From Paracoccus sulfuroxidans (GTDB lineage Bacteria; Pseudomonadota; Alphaproteobacteria; Rhodobacterales; Rhodobacteraceae), in the NCBI RefSeq assembly GCF_007830335.1, contig NZ_VLKU01000004.1, forward strand, positions 186,001-250,000: a DNA stretch of 64,000 bases. Reading direction: 5' to 3'. The translations under genes were made by a program, and so were the position numbers. Below, in pieces: positions 41,950 through 49,758 of this stretch (positions are counted from its first letter, which is position 1; each line of letters opens with the position of its first letter). Below the pieces are notes generated by a model. That model was not told where the DNA came from and did not search any database. It saw only the letters and a list, made by a program, of their open reading frames with translations.

Positions 41950-42594
41950 CTAGACATAGCTCATCACCAGCCCATGCGTCAGCCGCGACCAGCCGTCGAC
42001 GGCGACGAACAGCAAGAGTTTGAACGGCAGCGAGATCACCGTGGGCGAGACCATCATCATCCCCATGGCGGTCAGGATATTCGTCATCACCAGATCGATG
42101 ACGATGAAGGGCAGGTACAGCAGCACGCCGATTTCGAAGGCGCGGGTCAGCTCGGCGGTGACGAAGGCGGGGGCGAGGATGAAGATGTCGCGCTCACCCG
42201 GCATCACGCCGCTGTTGGCATGCATTTCCTGCGCGGCCGACAGGAAGAATTCGCGGTCCTGCGGGGTGGTGAAGCGCATCAGGAATTCGCGGACAGGCTC
42301 CAGCCCGCGCTGCAAAAGCTGAGCCCATTCCGAAGGTGGGGGCACGGTGGTCAGGCTGCCGTTGTCGGTCAGCGCGGCGATGGACTGCGCGATCACCGGC
42401 GACATGACATAGCCGGTCAGCACGATGGTGACACCGTAAAGCACCATGTTCGGCGGCGTCTGCTGCACGCCCAGCGCGCTGCGCACCAGAAACAGCACCA
42501 CCGCGATCTTGACGAAGGCGGTCAGGCTGACGACCAGAAAGGGTACGATCATCAGGGCCGTGGCGGCCATCAGCAGCGGAAGCGGGCTTTCCAT
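41950..42594 (-). CDS. sctR: T3SS export gate protein SctR
   Basis: A 214-residue FliP/SctR-family protein with the signature LVSLTAFVKIAVVLFLVRSALGVQQTPPNMVLYGVTIVLTGYVMSPV and FVTAELTRAFEIGVLLYLPFIVIDLVMTNILTAMGMMMVSPTVISLPFKLLLFVAVDGWSRL. The family pore core is complete. The gene lies 9 bases downstream of sctQ and 9 upstream of sctS. Confidence 0.95.
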   Translation of the reverse strand: MESPLPLLMAATALMIVPFLVVSLTAFVKIAVVLFLVRSALGVQQTPPNMVLYGVTIVLTGYVMSPVIAQSIAALTDNGSLTTVPPPSEWAQLLQRGLEPVREFLMRFTTPQDREFFLSAAQEMHANSGVMPGERDIFILAPAFVTAELTRAFEIGVLLYLPFIVIDLVMTNILTAMGMMMVSPTVISLPFKLLLFVAVDGWSRLTHGLVMSYV

Positions 42595-42603
42595 GACGGT
42601 GGC

Positions 42604-43845
42604 TTATCCGTCGCCGAAGAGGCTGCGGATCTCGATGGCGCGCTGGCCCGCGACCGAGATGACCTCGCCCGTGCCGATCAGCTGGCCATTGGCCAGAATG
42701 TCGACCAGCGCGCCATCGGGGCGGTCCAGCGTGATGATCGTGCCGGGACCGGCGCGGCGCAGCTCGGCCAGCGACATCAGCGTCTCGCCCAGACGGAAGG
42801 ACAGGCGCAGCTCCAGCGCATCAAGGGATTCGGTGCTGGGGGCCGCACCTGCCTGAGGCGGGCGCGGGCCACGCGGCGCGGGCTCGGCGGGGGGCGGCGT
42901 CTGGCCCGCGGGCTCGGGTGAGGGGGTGTCGGTATCGCTCATCAGGACCTCGGACCGGCTGGCGGTGGGAACGGTGCGGTCACGCGGGGACCGCAGGGTA
43001 AACGGGCCTGCCAGCGACCATGCGGCGGGCAGGGGCCCCTCGCCCGCAGGACGGGCCAGGGCGGTAAATTGCGACTCGATCACGATGCGCGCGGAATCGG
43101 GAACCTCGGTCAGGACCAGGGCATCGCCGGGGCCAAGGCTGGCGAGTTCGGCGACCGAAAGGCGCATATTGTCGATCTCGACCGCCGTGCGCAGCTTCAG
43201 CGGCAGGTCCTCGGCGATGGGCGCGGTCCAGCGCGACAGCACCGGGCCCAGCGCGCGCGCGGCGGCGGGCGACAGTTCCAGCGGCATCTGCTGGCGGTAG
43301 GGCTGGGCGGGCGGCTTCTGCATCACCTCAAGGCGCAGGCCCAGATGAACGGCCGAGGCGGTTTCCTCGGGCTCGGTCACAAGGCTGCGGAACCGGATCG
43401 AGAGCCCGGCCTGCGCTTCGACATCGTCGAGCCATGCGGCCAGACTGTCCTCGATCAGCAGGGCGGCATCGGCGGGATCGGTGTTTTCCAGCGGCAGGCC
43501 GGCCTGCCGGCGCGCCGCGCCCCATGAAAGGCCGATGCGGGCAGGATGACCCTCGATCTCAAGTTCCAGCCAGGCGGCACCCACCGGCAGTTGCCGTGCC
43601 CCGGTCAGCGCGACCGAGACCATCGTGCCCCCGGCGCGAAGGTTGATCGGCCCGCGCCGCATGCAAAGCAGGTTCTGCGCGGCGGCCTGCTCCGCCGTCA
43701 GTCGACGCCGTGCCAGCGGCAGGCGGCGCGGGTCGCGCTGGGGCAGGTCCTGCGGGCTGTGGTCCTGCTGCTGAAGAACCAGCCGTTCAAGTCGCGAGGC
43801 CGAAATTGCGCCCGCTGCGGGCTGTCTGGCGGGGGGAAGGGTCAT
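42604..43845 (-). CDS. sctQ: T3SS sorting-platform protein SctQ
   Basis: A 413-residue cytosolic ring/pod protein. The C-terminal SpoA (FliN-like) domain is clear (residues about 335-410: LRLSFRLGETLMSLAELRRAGPGTIITLDRPDGALVDILANGQLIGTGEVISV). A second, weaker SpoA-like part lies upstream (LRTAVEIDNMRLSVAELASLGPGDALVLTEVPD). A Pro-rich linker (EPAGQTPPPAEPAPRGPRPP) separates the two; the N-terminus is poorly conserved as usual. It overlaps sctO by ATGA, so no ruler gene (sctP) lies between them. Confidence 0.88.
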   Translation of the reverse strand: MTLPPARQPAAGAISASRLERLVLQQQDHSPQDLPQRDPRRLPLARRRLTAEQAAAQNLLCMRRGPINLRAGGTMVSVALTGARQLPVGAAWLELEIEGHPARIGLSWGAARRQAGLPLENTDPADAALLIEDSLAAWLDDVEAQAGLSIRFRSLVTEPEETASAVHLGLRLEVMQKPPAQPYRQQMPLELSPAAARALGPVLSRWTAPIAEDLPLKLRTAVEIDNMRLSVAELASLGPGDALVLTEVPDSARIVIESQFTALARPAGEGPLPAAWSLAGPFTLRSPRDRTVPTASRSEVLMSDTDTPSPEPAGQTPPPAEPAPRGPRPPQAGAAPSTESLDALELRLSFRLGETLMSLAELRRAGPGTIITLDRPDGALVDILANGQLIGTGEVISVAGQRAIEIRSLFGDG

Positions 43846-44336
43846 CCGCGGCCTCCGAACAGCACGAGGCTGCGGCGCTCTTCGGCCTCAAGCTCATCGC
43901 GGCGGTCAATGGCATAGGCCAGCGCCTCGGCCAGCGGCTCGCGCATGCGGCGGCGCTTTTCGCACAAGCGTCCGGCCCGGGCCAAGGCCTTGCGGGCCTC
44001 GTCCAGCTGCGCCTCGGCCTCGGTCACGCGCTGGGCGGCGGCCGCGATGGCGGCTTGCGCATCGGCCTCTCGCTGGCGGTCGCCCTGAAAGGTGTTAAGC
44101 ACCGCCTCCAGCGCGCCACGCAACTGGGCCGAGCCGATCATCGGGTTGCGCAGCGCATCGCGCCGCTCGGCCTGTTCGCGCGACAGCTCATCAGCCAAAC
44201 GGATGCTGTCCCGATGCTCCTCGATCCGCTGGGCGACGACACCGCGCGCGGCAGAGACGGCCCGCGTCGCCAGCTCCTCGCGCAGATGCGCCAGCCGCAG
44301 CAGCTTGTCGGCTTGGTTCAGCTTGCGCCGGTTCAT
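43842..44336 (-). CDS. sctO: T3SS stalk protein SctO
   Basis: A 164-residue, highly charged, fully helical coiled-coil protein (Arg/Glu/Ala-rich, LNQADKLLRLAHLREELATRAVSAARGVVAQRIEEHRDS), of the FliJ/YscO type that links the ATPase to the export gate. Identified by position between sctN and sctQ and by its coiled-coil character rather than by strong sequence signature. Both ends overlap neighbours by ATGA. Confidence 0.78.
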   Translation of the reverse strand: MNRRKLNQADKLLRLAHLREELATRAVSAARGVVAQRIEEHRDSIRLADELSREQAERRDALRNPMIGSAQLRGALEAVLNTFQGDRQREADAQAAIAAAAQRVTEAEAQLDEARKALARAGRLCEKRRRMREPLAEALAYAIDRRDELEAEERRSLVLFGGRG

Positions 44337-45661
44337 CGCGTGCCCCCGACCGAGGCCAGTTTCGTCAGCGTGTCGCTGAAGCCGCTGATGTCTGCGGTGT
44401 CCTGCTGCAGGAAGGCGTCCATGGCCGGGCGCGTCGACAGCGCCTCATCCGCCAGCGGGTCCGAGCCCTGCCGGTATTCGCCGACCTGCACGAGGATCTC
44501 GATTTCCTCAAGCTTGGCCAGCCGCGCGGCAATGCGCTGGCTTTGCGCGATCTGTTCGCGCGGGGCGACGGCGCTCATCACCCGGCTTTTGCTGCGCAGA
44601 ACGTCGATGGCGGGGTAGTGGCCGCGCGCGGCCAGATCGCGAGACAGGATGATATGGCCGTCCAGAAGGCTGCGCATTTCATCGGCCACGGGATCGGCGG
44701 CATCGTCATCGCCCTCGACCAGAATGGTATAGATGGCGGTGATGACGCCTTCGCGCGTGCGGCCCGGACGCTCCACGATGCGGGGCAGGGCGGCAAAGAC
44801 CGAGGGCGGGAAGCCGCGCCGGACCGGAGGCTCGCCCGCCGAAAGGCCGATCTCGCGCAGGGCGCGCGCGACGCGGGTCGCGCTGTCGATCAGCAGCAGC
44901 ACGCGCTTGCCCTGACGGCGGAACTCCTCGGCGGCGGCGGTTGCGGTCAGGGCGGCGCGCAGGCGCTCGGTCGCGGGCCGGTCCGAGGTCGAGACGACTA
45001 CCGCCGCGCGTTTGCGGCCTTCCTCGCCCAGATCGCGTTCAAGGAATTCGGCGACCTCGCGGCCCCGTTCCCCGATCAGGCCCAGCACGATGGCATCGGC
45101 ATCGGCCCCGCGGATGATCTGCGACAGCAGCGTCGATTTACCGACACCGGCCGCGCCAAAAATCCCCATCCGCTGGCCTTCGCCCATGGTCAGCATGCCG
45201 TCGATGACGCGCAGCCCGGTGACGAAGGGCGTGTCGATGACCGGGCGATCCAGCGGCGAGGGCGGATCGGTGTTCAGCGGCACGCGCCGGGCGATGGCAG
45301 GCCCCCCGTCCAAGGGGCGCCCGAAGGCGTCGACGACCCGGCCCAGCATTTCGGCACCCGCAGGGCCCAGAGGCTCGGCCCCGGTCGGCAGCACTTCGGT
45401 GCGGGCCGAAAGGCCGCGCACGTCACCGGCGGGGGCCAGAATCGCCTCTTCGCCGTCGAAGCCGATGATTTCGGCGGAAAGTTCGATCCGGCTGACGGGG
45501 TCGCGCAGGATACATTCCTCGCCCACGCGGCCATCGGCCAGCCGCGCATGCAGCACGCAGCCCGAGATGCGGGTGATGCGTCCGCGCAGCTCGACCGCCT
45601 CGACGCGGCGGGCGCGGGCGCGCAGCTGTTCGGTCAGCGGGTCATTGCCGGGTGCTGTCAT
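44333..45661 (-). CDS. sctN: T3SS ATPase SctN
   Basis: A 442-residue export ATPase homologous to F1 beta and FliI. Walker A is GAAGVGKST (169-177, Lys175), catalytic Glu198 is in GERGRE, and Walker B is VLLLID (254-259). The N-terminal domain (residues about 1-85) and the GRVVDAFGRPLDGGP segment match the family. It unfolds and dechaperones substrates at the base of the secretion machine. Overlaps sctL and sctO. Confidence 0.96.
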   Translation of the reverse strand: MTAPGNDPLTEQLRARARRVEAVELRGRITRISGCVLHARLADGRVGEECILRDPVSRIELSAEIIGFDGEEAILAPAGDVRGLSARTEVLPTGAEPLGPAGAEMLGRVVDAFGRPLDGGPAIARRVPLNTDPPSPLDRPVIDTPFVTGLRVIDGMLTMGEGQRMGIFGAAGVGKSTLLSQIIRGADADAIVLGLIGERGREVAEFLERDLGEEGRKRAAVVVSTSDRPATERLRAALTATAAAEEFRRQGKRVLLLIDSATRVARALREIGLSAGEPPVRRGFPPSVFAALPRIVERPGRTREGVITAIYTILVEGDDDAADPVADEMRSLLDGHIILSRDLAARGHYPAIDVLRSKSRVMSAVAPREQIAQSQRIAARLAKLEEIEILVQVGEYRQGSDPLADEALSTRPAMDAFLQQDTADISGFSDTLTKLASVGGTR

Positions 45662-46305
45662 TCGCTGTCCTTGCTGTCGTCTGGCTCAAGCCCGTCGCCG
45701 TCAAGGGTCGAGGGCATCGGGGCGGGCTCTTCCTGCTCTTCCCAGGCACGCAAAGCGCGGTCGGTCAGCGCGCCAAGGCCGATCTCGACGCTGCCGCGAT
45801 CGCTGGTCAGGACGGCGCGACCGGGATCCAGCGCCGGGTCCGAGATGACCGAGAGGATCTCGGGCCCGTCAGGTCCAAGCGCATCCACGGCGCGCCGCAC
45901 CGGCCCCACCATCTCATCCGAGGCAAAGATGCGGCCCTTGCGGTGGTCGCGCATCTGCGTCAGCGCGTGCAGGGCGGCCAGATAGGTGGCCTCCTCGGGT
46001 TCAAAATTGCCAAGGATCGTGCGCACCGTCTGGGCGATCAGCCGCGCGAGTTCCGGCTCCATATTCCGCAGCCGCGCCTCGGCGGCCTCTTCGGCGCGAG
46101 CGATCAGACGCGAGGCGGTGCGCGCCGATTCCTGCAACGCGCGGCGGCGGGCCTCATTGATGGCGGTCTTTTCCATCTGCACGGCGGCGTCCTGAGAACG
46201 CTGCCGCGTCGCCTCGGCGTCGCGCAGGATGGAATCGGCCTCGCGCAGGCGTCCCACCTCGTCCCGGCGCAGGATGCGCCCGCCGCTGGAGCGATCCGAG
46301 GTCAT
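45658..46305 (-). CDS. sctL: T3SS stator protein SctL
   Basis: A 215-residue FliH/SctL-type protein. It has a long charged coiled coil (about 15-95: READSILRDAEATRQRSQDAAVQMEKTAINEARRRALQESARTASRLIARAEEAAEARLR) and a C-terminal globular domain (DRGSVEIGLGALTDRALRAW). SctL links the ATPase to the SctK/SctQ sorting platform. Overlaps sctK and sctN. Confidence 0.87.
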   Translation of the reverse strand: MTSDRSSGGRILRRDEVGRLREADSILRDAEATRQRSQDAAVQMEKTAINEARRRALQESARTASRLIARAEEAAEARLRNMEPELARLIAQTVRTILGNFEPEEATYLAALHALTQMRDHRKGRIFASDEMVGPVRRAVDALGPDGPEILSVISDPALDPGRAVLTSDRGSVEIGLGALTDRALRAWEEQEEPAPMPSTLDGDGLEPDDSKDSE

Positions 46306-47069
46306 GCCGGGGCCTGCTGTTCGGGCGCGGGGGCCTCGGCGATCACCGGCTGCACCAGCGTGGCGATGGCCGCCGCAAGCGCTGCCGAGGCGCGCTCGGG
46401 CGGGGTTTGCTGGGCCGCGCGGGGCAGGACGATGCGCGTGCGGGGGCGCACCATTTCCGAGAGTTCGCGCAGACGCCGCGCCAAGGTGTGGGGGGGCGGC
46501 GCAATGGCACGCGGGCGGGCAGGCTCGGGCGGGACATGCGGCAGATGCAGGGGTCGCGCGCCCGGCGCATATTCATGCGACAACGGCGAGGGCAGGCTGT
46601 CAGCCCAAAGCGCGACCAGCCCGGCCCGCAGCGCGTCATAAGAGGTGTCCTCGCTGATTTCCTCGGGCATCAGCGACAGGTGGCGATGACGCAGGGCGAA
46701 ATCCTGCGCCTCCTGCGGCATGGGAAGCTCGGCCAGCGCCTCGGGGGTGATGGCCCCAGCGATGAAATTGGCCAGCAGGGCCGAGGCCGCCGCGTCGAAT
46801 GTCCGTTCCGCCAGATCGCTGTCCAGAAGCAGCGACAGGGCGGGCGTTTCGCGGTTGATGCGGGCGGGGTTCAAGGGCGAGAGGCCCTGGCCCAGACGGC
46901 CGACCACGCGGCCCGTTGGCGCGATGCCCGGATGGCGGCGGACGGCCCGTGCGGCCATCAGCCTTGCGCGCAGCTTCGCGCCCTCGACCCGTGCGGGATC
47001 GCAGCGCCGGGGCTTTTCAGCCGGGGCCGCGGCGTCCGGCGCAGTCTCGGGCACGGGGGCGCTGTCCAT
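46302..47069 (-). CDS. sctK: T3SS cytosolic protein, SctK-like
   Basis: A 255-residue cytosolic protein with no strong motif (EKPRRCDPARVEGAKLRARLMAARAVRRHPG, then LAELPMPQEAQDFALRHRHLSLMPEE). It is called SctK because it lies between sctJ and sctL, as yscK does, and is of similar size. It has a Pro/Ala-rich C-terminal tail (residues about 225-255). Start at ATG 47069, which overlaps the sctJ stop (TGATG). Confidence 0.6.
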   Translation of the reverse strand: MDSAPVPETAPDAAAPAEKPRRCDPARVEGAKLRARLMAARAVRRHPGIAPTGRVVGRLGQGLSPLNPARINRETPALSLLLDSDLAERTFDAAASALLANFIAGAITPEALAELPMPQEAQDFALRHRHLSLMPEEISEDTSYDALRAGLVALWADSLPSPLSHEYAPGARPLHLPHVPPEPARPRAIAPPPHTLARRLRELSEMVRPRTRIVLPRAAQQTPPERASAALAAAIATLVQPVIAEAPAPEQQAPA

Positions 47070-47860
47070 CACAGACCACCCTCGTCGGTTTCCTGCCGGG
47101 CAGGGGCCTTGCTGCGGCCACGGCCAAGCTGCTGGCGCAGATAGGGCCAACCGGCGGCGATGCCCGCGATCATGAACAGCAAAAGTGCGCCTGCAAGCGT
47201 CATCCACAGCCGCTGGGCCGAGGCGGGATGCACCCAGATGCCCAGCACATTGCTGAACTCGACGGGTTTCGCCTGCGCCACCTCGGTGGCCGAGGCGGGC
47301 ACCATGACGACGGTGATGTTGTCGTAAAGCAGCCCCTCGATCGAGTTCGCGACCAGAAGCTTGATCTGCGCCGAATAGTCCTGGACGTTCGAGCCCGGCT
47401 GATAGCGCACGAAGACCGAGGCCGAGGACGGCTTCACATCGCGGCCCAGCATGTCGGATTCGGGCAGAACGACATGGATGCGCGCCGACAGAACGCCATC
47501 AATCTCGGCAATGGTGCGCGACAGTTCCTGACTGAGCGCATAGATCATCCGCGCGCGCTCTTCGGTCGGAGAGGAGACCAGCCCCTCTTTCTTGAAGACA
47601 TCGCCCATGCTGGCATATTGCCGCGCGGGCAGGCCGCGCTGGTCCAGAATGCCCATGGCGTCAGAGAAACGCGCGTCATCGACCAGAACCGAGATCCCCT
47701 CGGAGCCAGTGTTTTTCGAGGCTGGGATCCCCGCAGACAACAGCGCGGCGACCATTTCGTTGGCCTCGCGCTCGGTCAGTCCCGAGTAAAGCTCGGCCTT
47801 GCAGCCAGCCAGCGCCAGTACCAGTGCAAGCGCAGCGGCGAAACGAAAACTTCGAACCAT
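47069..47860 (-). CDS. sctJ: T3SS inner-membrane ring lipoprotein SctJ
   Basis: A 263-residue YscJ/FliF-family ring lipoprotein (lipobox LAGC, Cys20). The two periplasmic ring-building domains are visible (LYSGLTEREANEMVAALLSAGIPASKN, and RARMIYALSQELSRTIAEIDGVLSARIHVVLPESD, SSASVFVRYQPGSNVQDYSAQIKLLVANSIEGLLYDNITVVMVPA). A C-terminal transmembrane helix ends near LLLFMIAGIAAGW. Between sctI and sctK. Confidence 0.93.
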   Translation of the reverse strand: MVRSFRFAAALALVLALAGCKAELYSGLTEREANEMVAALLSAGIPASKNTGSEGISVLVDDARFSDAMGILDQRGLPARQYASMGDVFKKEGLVSSPTEERARMIYALSQELSRTIAEIDGVLSARIHVVLPESDMLGRDVKPSSASVFVRYQPGSNVQDYSAQIKLLVANSIEGLLYDNITVVMVPASATEVAQAKPVEFSNVLGIWVHPASAQRLWMTLAGALLLFMIAGIAAGWPYLRQQLGRGRSKAPARQETDEGGL

Positions 47861-47881
47861 ATTGTCGACCTGTGCCGAAGC

Positions 47882-48238
47882 TCAGGAGCCTTTAAGAAAA
47901 CTGTTGAGGTTGTTGCCCAGTGACTGCGAAATCGAAGTCGCCATCGAGAACTGGACGAGTTGGGCCTGCATGTGCAGGTTGGCCCCCATCTGCTGAACGG
48001 CCTCGTCGAACATCTGCTTGAGTTCGGGATTCTCGTTCGGCGTATGGACGGGCTTCTTCTCGACCTGGATATTCTGCATCCCGGCTTCGAAGTCGTTGTG
48101 CAACCTGCTGACGCTGTCGAGAACCGACTGCGCCATGTCGCTCAGCGCCGGTTCAGTGGGCTGCTGGGCCTGCTGAACATCGCTGCCGACGGCAAAGGAT
48201 GCGGCGGTATTTGCGAAACCGGTAACTGCGGTAACCAT
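47882..48238 (-). CDS. sctI: T3SS inner rod protein SctI candidate
   Basis: A 118-residue helical protein. The N-terminus is polar and variable; the C-terminus (LKQMFDEAVQQMGANLHMQAQLVQFSMATSISQSLGNNLNSFLKGS) has the pattern of inner-rod/SctI proteins, with a terminal amphipathic helix. It lies 21 bases upstream of sctJ (I-J-K-L order as in Yersinia). No signal peptide. Confidence 0.7.
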   Translation of the reverse strand: MVTAVTGFANTAASFAVGSDVQQAQQPTEPALSDMAQSVLDSVSRLHNDFEAGMQNIQVEKKPVHTPNENPELKQMFDEAVQQMGANLHMQAQLVQFSMATSISQSLGNNLNSFLKGS

Positions 48239-48265
48239 TGTATCAACCTCGCGGGTGACAAGTAC

Positions 48266-48595
48266 TCATGACGCCAAAAGGGCGGTGTGCGGACCGACCT
48301 TCGCCTGCCATCCGGGGCTGCCACCTCCGCCACCGGCAAGGCCAAGGCCCAGCGTGGACAGATGGTTCAGTACGGATGACATGAAGAAGGTCAGGGGATG
48401 ACGTTCCGGTGTGCAAAGCCGGAACCGGTTTGCGCCCGAGGCGCGCCCTATCGCCTGTGCAAGGCGATAAAGAGGGTTGGCCCGCTTTCCCCCGGCACGA
48501 TGTGCCACACGCCGACGCAGCCATGCCCGCATCGACGCGCGGATGCGCGGTGCGGTCAGGCCGGTTCTCGGGCCGTGTTTCGGGGTTGCGGACAT
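48266..48595 (-). CDS. Hypothetical basic protein in T3SS block A
   Basis: A frame of 109 codons starting at ATG 48595, with GAAGGA about 10 bases upstream. The first 65 residues are Arg/Ala/Leu-rich and basic; the last part (SSVLNHLSTLGLGLAGGGGGSPGW) is glycine-rich. An in-frame ATG at 48382 would give only 38 residues. No family is recognised. The high-GC frame could be fortuitous; coding is supported only by position in the operon, the ribosome-binding site and the glycine-rich tail. Confidence 0.35.
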   Translation of the reverse strand: MSATPKHGPRTGLTAPRIRASMRAWLRRRVAHRAGGKRANPLYRLAQAIGRASGANRFRLCTPERHPLTFFMSSVLNHLSTLGLGLAGGGGGSPGWQAKVGPHTALLAS

Positions 48596-48699
48596 GTCGT
48601 CGTTATTCCTTCGGGTTGCGAGTGAGGCGGCGGGCCCGGCGCTTGCCGGGAAAGGGGCGATAGTTGCTGGCGACCGACCCCTCTTCCCGCCGCTTTTTA

Positions 48700-48930
48700 T
48701 CAGTAGTTCTGGCCGCCGCCGACGCCGCCGGACAGGTTACCCATCATGCCTGCAAAGTTCATGATGCCGCTCAGCATGCCGAGGGGCGGGAACACCATGC
48801 CCAGCATCTTGCCGATGGGCGAGTTCATCAGGCCGCCGAGGCCCTTGAAGATCTCACCAAGGCCGCCGAACATTTTCGTGATGCCGCCCAGAAGGCCGCC
48901 GCCGCCAGTAATACCGCTAAGAAGTCCCAT
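48700..48930 (-). CDS. Glycine-rich hydrophobic small protein, candidate T3SS substrate
   Basis: A 76-residue protein with 25 glycines and many Met and Leu residues, almost no charge and no Cys. It has MFGGLGEIFKGLGGLM (20-35), which matches the motif in the GDPH-domain protein position for position, a hydrophobic MVFPPLGMLSGIMNF segment, and the ending GGGQNY. GGAGAG lies just upstream of ATG 48930. It overlaps the upstream TPR gene by 14 bases. Composition is harpin- or translocator-like; function is unknown. Confidence 0.7.
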   Translation of the reverse strand: MGLLSGITGGGGLLGGITKMFGGLGEIFKGLGGLMNSPIGKMLGMVFPPLGMLSGIMNFAGMMGNLSGGVGGGQNY

Positions 48931-49399
48931 CTTTACTCTCCATGTCAAAAATTGCCCGCTGTGCACTATGACTGTCCCGCACGGGCTCCGTGACAGTCTC
49001 CATCGCAAGCCCCTGATTGCCTTGCGAGGTTTCGGGTTCGCCATTCACCAGAAGATCCGCGAAGGCTTCGGCGTGACCGCCGGTGCCCACCAGTTCCTCT
49101 TGCAAGCGACGAGCTTCGTCATGCTGGTTTTCCAGCGCCTTGCACATGGCAAGGATGGCGCGCGCCTCGTTGCGTCCCTCGCGATCCGTCGCAAGGATCG
49201 CGGTCAGCATTTCGTCGGCGCGGGCGAATTCTCCGGCGACCATGGCCTGCAGGGCAAGCCCGATCTCTCCGGCGGCATATTGCGGCATCCATTCGTTCAG
49301 CATGTGGAAGATCGGCGACACATCGGTCGAGATCCCGCGCATGACAGACGAATAGCCTGCCTCGGTCAGCAATTTCATGTCGGCACGGTCAATCTGCAT
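48917..49399 (-). CDS. TPR protein of T3SS block A
   Basis: A 160-residue helical protein with tetratricopeptide-like repeats (PQYAAGEIGLALQAMVAGEFARADEMLTAILATDREGRNEARAILAMCKALENQHDEARRLQEEL). Its polar C-terminus overlaps the glycine-rich gene. TPR proteins in this position act as class III chaperones or scaffold factors in T3SS, e.g. HrpB1/HrpK- or YscG-type proteins; the exact class is not clear. Confidence 0.65.
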   Translation of the reverse strand: MQIDRADMKLLTEAGYSSVMRGISTDVSPIFHMLNEWMPQYAAGEIGLALQAMVAGEFARADEMLTAILATDREGRNEARAILAMCKALENQHDEARRLQEELVGTGGHAEAFADLLVNGEPETSQGNQGLAMETVTEPVRDSHSAQRAIFDMESKDGTS

Positions 49400-49412
49400 G
49401 ACGTGGCCTCCT

Positions 49413-49718
49413 TCAGCGTGACATTTCGCCCAGGTCCTGCTGAAGCGCGGTCAGCACTTCGCGGGCCTGATCGGCGCGTGTCAGGGATTTGTCGGCGGCT
49501 TCCTGGATCAGCATCATGCCTGCTTCCGGGTTGCCGTTGCCGACCATGAAAAGGCCGCGGCCCAGATTGGCCAGAGCGTCCTTCGGATAGTACGAGGCCC
49601 AGGCGTCGAAAATCGGCATGATGTCACTGTCGACCCCACGCTGGCCGCACAGGATTGCCGCCGCCATCAATAGATGCAGATCGTCTTGCTGTTCTGCGGT
49701 GGCCGCGGGCTGATCCAT
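49413..49718 (-). CDS. YscG-like TPR chaperone candidate
   Basis: A 101-residue TPR-like helical protein (LHLLMAAAILCGQRGVDSDIMPIFDAWASYYPKDALANLGRGLFMVGNGNPEAGMMLIQEAADKSLTRADQAREVLTAL). Size and TPR character resemble YscG, which pairs with YscE to chaperone the needle subunit, and a YscE-like gene exists in block B. The start is ATG 49718, 10 codons inside a longer frame. Assignment is inference. Confidence 0.55.
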   Translation of the reverse strand: MDQPAATAEQQDDLHLLMAAAILCGQRGVDSDIMPIFDAWASYYPKDALANLGRGLFMVGNGNPEAGMMLIQEAADKSLTRADQAREVLTALQQDLGEMSR

Positions 49719-49758
49719 GTACTCGTCCTTTCGTCTAATCGTTAACAACAGGGGTCCC

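Noticed and set aside
33810..47860. Flagellar export genes (flhA, flhB, fliPQR, fliI) instead of T3SS
   Set aside because: Secretin, SctJ lipoprotein, SctD, SctI and YscX/Y/E-like neighbours are non-flagellar, and no hook, filament or motor genes are present.
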